A DNA stretch of 64,000 nucleotides. It comes from a bacterium. GTDB lineage: Bacteria > Pseudomonadota > Gammaproteobacteria > GCA-002705445 > GCA-002716945. Made by a program: the position numbers and the translations under genes. Within the stretch, counting starts at the first letter, position 1. Every line of letters starts with the position of its first letter. The stretch covers positions 1 through 64,000 of the forward strand of contig JAPOHH010000005.1 in the NCBI GenBank assembly GCA_029979505.1, read 5' to 3'. Shown here one piece after another: positions 62,028 through 64,000 of the stretch. The notes under the pieces are model-generated. The model was not told where the DNA came from. It was given only the letters and a program-made list of their open reading frames with translations, and did no database searches.

Positions 62028-62859
62028 TAACGCTAGGCCCTATAAGCTCATAGCTATCTGGATTATATGATTTTATTACTGTTAGAATGCCGCCTTTTTG
62101 TTTTATGGTAATACAAGAACTATCAACCTTACATTCATGTTCAAGCTCATACAATTTAAACATACAAATTGCAGCTGCTGTTGCTCCACTACCACATGAC
62201 GTTGTATATCCAGCTCCTCTCTCATTCACTATAAGATCAATAGTTGTCTTATGTTTATTTATAAAATCTTTTGCATTAGATATAAAGCCAATGTTCATTT
62301 CTTTATTAAATACTTGGTCTATGATAGATGAAATTTCATCCTTATGCTTTATGCAGTTATCAGAAAATACTACACAATGCTTGTTACCTATTGATAGTGG
62401 TATAAAAGAAAAAGTCAATTTATCATTAATAGATTCTATTGTTACAACTAAATCAGACTGTATGATTTTTAATTTATCATTTTGGTAATCGTTATTTATA
62501 TTTATATATGTAGCTTGACCCATATCAATGGATATAGCGTTATCCTTCATTTTAGCTCTATAGGAAAAGTCACAAACTATTAAATTAGTCTCTTTGATAT
62601 TATATTTTTCATAAAGAAAAAGCATAGTAGCTCTTAGTCCATTACCACATTGACATGCCTTACTGCCATCCTGATTATAAACATCGCATAATACATGAGA
62701 TTGATTAGATGTGTTAATAATAAAAAATTGATCACACCCAATTACATCACGGCTTGAGTAGTGCTTTATATCATCAACTGTTAGATGATTTGAGCACTTA
62801 TTGTTTTCAACAAGTATAAAGTCATTCCCCTGACTATTTAATTTAGTATATGTTGTCAT
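62002..62859 (-). CDS. dapF: Diaminopimelate epimerase
   Basis: Makes meso-diaminopimelate for cell wall and lysine. There are 285 residues. The two catalytic cysteines are in CQCGNGLRA (about 75) and TTSCGSGATAAA (about 230). N-terminal SQGNDFILVE is typical. It overlaps xerC by 26 bases and the methyltransferase gene by 17. The next step, LysA, is encoded just upstream. Confidence 0.96.
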   Translation of the reverse strand: MTTYTKLNSQGNDFILVENNKCSNHLTVDDIKHYSSRDVIGCDQFFIINTSNQSHVLCDVYNQDGSKACQCGNGLRATMLFLYEKYNIKETNLIVCDFSYRAKMKDNAISIDMGQATYININNDYQNDKLKIIQSDLVVTIESINDKLTFSFIPLSIGNKHCVVFSDNCIKHKDEISSIIDQVFNKEMNIGFISNAKDFINKHKTTIDLIVNERGAGYTTSCGSGATAAAICMFKLYELEHECKVDSSCITIKQKGGILTVIKSYNPDSYELIGPSVIEGEGNLE

Positions 62860-63511
62860 CGCTTGTTTCTATATTAACAAAAAAATGTCTGTCTGAAACA
62901 GGTTTGATATTAAACGATATATTTTTGTAATAATTCAGCTGCTCTGTAACTTCATTTATTGTATAAGCAGCTTTTAGAGAGTTTTTAAAATCCTCCAACA
63001 AAACATGGTCGTTGCCGCCATATTTTGATAGAAGTGCCATTAGTTCTTTATCTGAATTAGGTCGTATGAGATCCATTAGACATATAACACCTTTTTTCTT
63101 AGTTAATCGGAAGAGTGTTTTCCAAAACAAAGTTATATCTGAAATATGGTGAAGTACACTATTACAAAGAATTATATTAAATGTTTTCCCTGGAAATAAT
63201 GTATGGTCAATAAGATTTTTGTGTAATGAGATATTTTTGATATTATTTTTTTTCATCTTTATCATAAATTGGTCCAACATTGCTTGAGAACCATCAATTG
63301 CTGTCATATGACATTGGCTTTTTTTAAATATTGTCAAAGGTATTTCACCATCCCCGCAGCCAACATCCAAAAGTTGACTATTAGGATTAATTTCTACATA
63401 TTTAAATGTTGTATTGATAAAAATATTATTTGATTCAGTAAAATCTGCATTAGCATATGATAATGCTTGATTTTCATTAATCATTAGCTCTGTCTCAGGA
63501 ATTCGAATCAC
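62843..63511 (-). CDS. Class I SAM-dependent methyltransferase, substrate unknown
   Basis: There are 222 residues with a Rossmann-like core. Motif I is LLDVGCGDGEIPL (SAM binding), motif II acidic residue in TAIDGSQAML, and motif IV IILCNSVLHHIS. The substrate is not recognisable. The start is GTG, overlapping lysA by 4 bases, and its end overlaps dapF by 17, so it is embedded in the lysine/cell-wall operon. I do not recall a methyltransferase in this place in other gammaproteobacteria. Confidence 0.85.
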   Translation of the reverse strand: MIRIPETELMINENQALSYANADFTESNNIFINTTFKYVEINPNSQLLDVGCGDGEIPLTIFKKSQCHMTAIDGSQAMLDQFMIKMKKNNIKNISLHKNLIDHTLFPGKTFNIILCNSVLHHISDITLFWKTLFRLTKKKGVICLMDLIRPNSDKELMALLSKYGGNDHVLLEDFKNSLKAAYTINEVTEQLNYYKNISFNIKPVSDRHFFVNIETSDDNIY

Positions 63512-64000
63512 AAAAGTTCATTGGCTAGAATTTGGTCCAGCGTATCCGCTGATCTGATTATATTTATATTGCCATTGCTAATAATGTATTCAGCGGGTTT
63601 TGGTCTAGTATTATAATTAGAAGATAATACAAACCCATACGCACCAACATCTTCAACAACAACTAGATCAGAAACATCAACATTCATAGGTCTATTTTTG
63701 CCTAGAAAGTCTGCGCTTTCGCAAACAGGACCGACAATATCATAATTTTTATACATAGATTCTTTTTTATAAACTGGTGTTATATTATGGTATGCATCGT
63801 ATAGAGGTGGTCTTATTAATTCTGACATACTCGCATCCAGAATTAAGAAATTTTTATCATCTGTCTCCTTTATATATTGAACCTGGCTAACTAATATACC
63901 ACAATCACCAACAACTGACCTCCCAGGCTCAAATAGAATTGTTATGTTTAAATCATTCAATTCATCAATAATAGTACTTATAAAAACATCTTTGTTGATA
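63508..64000 (-). CDS. lysA: Diaminopimelate decarboxylase, C-terminal part (5' end outside window)
   Basis: A PLP enzyme converting meso-diaminopimelate to lysine. The frame is open from the window edge; about 164 C-terminal residues are present. Family motifs: FEPGRSVVGDCGILVSQV (the EPGR phosphate-binding motif), then GPVCESADFLG with the second-subunit catalytic Cys-Glu-Ser, and AYGFVLSSNYNTRPKPAE. A TTG at 63960 is not the start, since conserved sequence continues upstream to the window edge. It leads the lysA-methyltransferase-dapF-xerC operon. Confidence 0.95.
   Translation of the reverse strand, partial: INKDVFISTIIDELNDLNITILFEPGRSVVGDCGILVSQVQYIKETDDKNFLILDASMSELIRPPLYDAYHNITPVYKKESMYKNYDIVGPVCESADFLGKNRPMNVDVSDLVVVEDVGAYGFVLSSNYNTRPKPAEYIISNGNINIIRSADTLDQILANELL

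Noticed and set aside
62087-62488. 133-residue open frame on the + strand opposite dapF
   Set aside because: It lies wholly inside dapF, which has strong family motifs; the composition looks like the complement of that gene, with no recognisable domain.
62843-63511. Methyltransferase as BioC (malonyl-ACP methyltransferase)
   Set aside because: The N-terminus lacks the BioC opening and the gene is linked to lysine, not biotin, genes; general SAM motifs alone do not support it.

Overview
The window is AT-rich (about one third G+C by eye) and almost entirely coding. It carries about 75 protein genes and one tRNA, with no stretch of 300 bases or more lacking a gene. Gene content and order point to a streamlined, aerobic, Gram-negative gammaproteobacterium, probably marine and of SAR86-like style; that placement is an inference. 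Many blocks keep the order I recall from Pseudomonas: rplM-rpsI beside coq7-speD, trpE-G-D-C behind rpe, hisB-H-A-F with hisE-tatABC, trkA-fmt-def, topA-tsaC-hemF-aroE, coaBC-dut-algC-argB-pyrE, nudE/cysQ/yrfG, recG-ridA, hslV-hslU-DUF971, and lysA-dapF-xerC. I see no transposase, prophage, CRISPR array or rRNA.

Layout. 1-3.9 kb: tail of a lysine-rich histone-like protein, ilvA/rpiA (divergent), two ribosomal proteins, coq7. 3.9-9.4 kb: a leftward operon rpe-trpE-trpG-trpD-trpC-VOC-speD. 9.5-11.5 kb: pseudoazurin, purC, bioD. 11.5-18.6 kb: a leftward carbon-metabolism operon (redoxin, tkt, gapA, pgk, pyk, class I aldolase). 18.7-21.9 kb: rpoD, msrA, a tRNA with CAU anticodon and a DUF3050 gene. 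22-33.8 kb, leftward: gpmA, tatABC, his genes, two alpha/beta hydrolases, an LpxL-type acyltransferase, Trk potassium uptake, fmt and def. 33.9-48.7 kb, mostly rightward: topA, tsaC, hemF, hemB, aroE, a Fae-like protein, ubiA, bioB, bioF, coaBC, dut, algC, argB and a TSUP permease. 48.7-56 kb, mixed strands: pyrE, xthA, ampG, rraA, ccmAB, inverted ccmC, cysQ, nudE, yrfG. 56-64 kb, leftward: ubiC, recG, ridA, DUF971, hslUV, xerC, dapF, a methyltransferase and the 3' part of lysA.

Together the genes cover amino-acid synthesis (Ile, Trp, His, Lys, Arg), lower glycolysis and the pentose phosphate pathway, haem, ubiquinone and biotin synthesis, cytochrome c maturation and Tat export. This is a respiring, largely prototrophic cell.

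Most notable observations: (i) hslV has a single-base frameshift whose lost, conserved C-terminus is intact in the next frame; (ii) eight of ten convergent gene pairs overlap at their 3' ends, and the other two have hairpin terminators; (iii) a formaldehyde-activating-enzyme-like protein lacks the family's catalytic histidine; (iv) ccmC is inverted against ccmAB; (v) hisI is missing from the his-tat block; (vi) a near-perfect 30-bp repeat encodes a lysine-rich tail. Nothing here is a clearly new multi-gene system.
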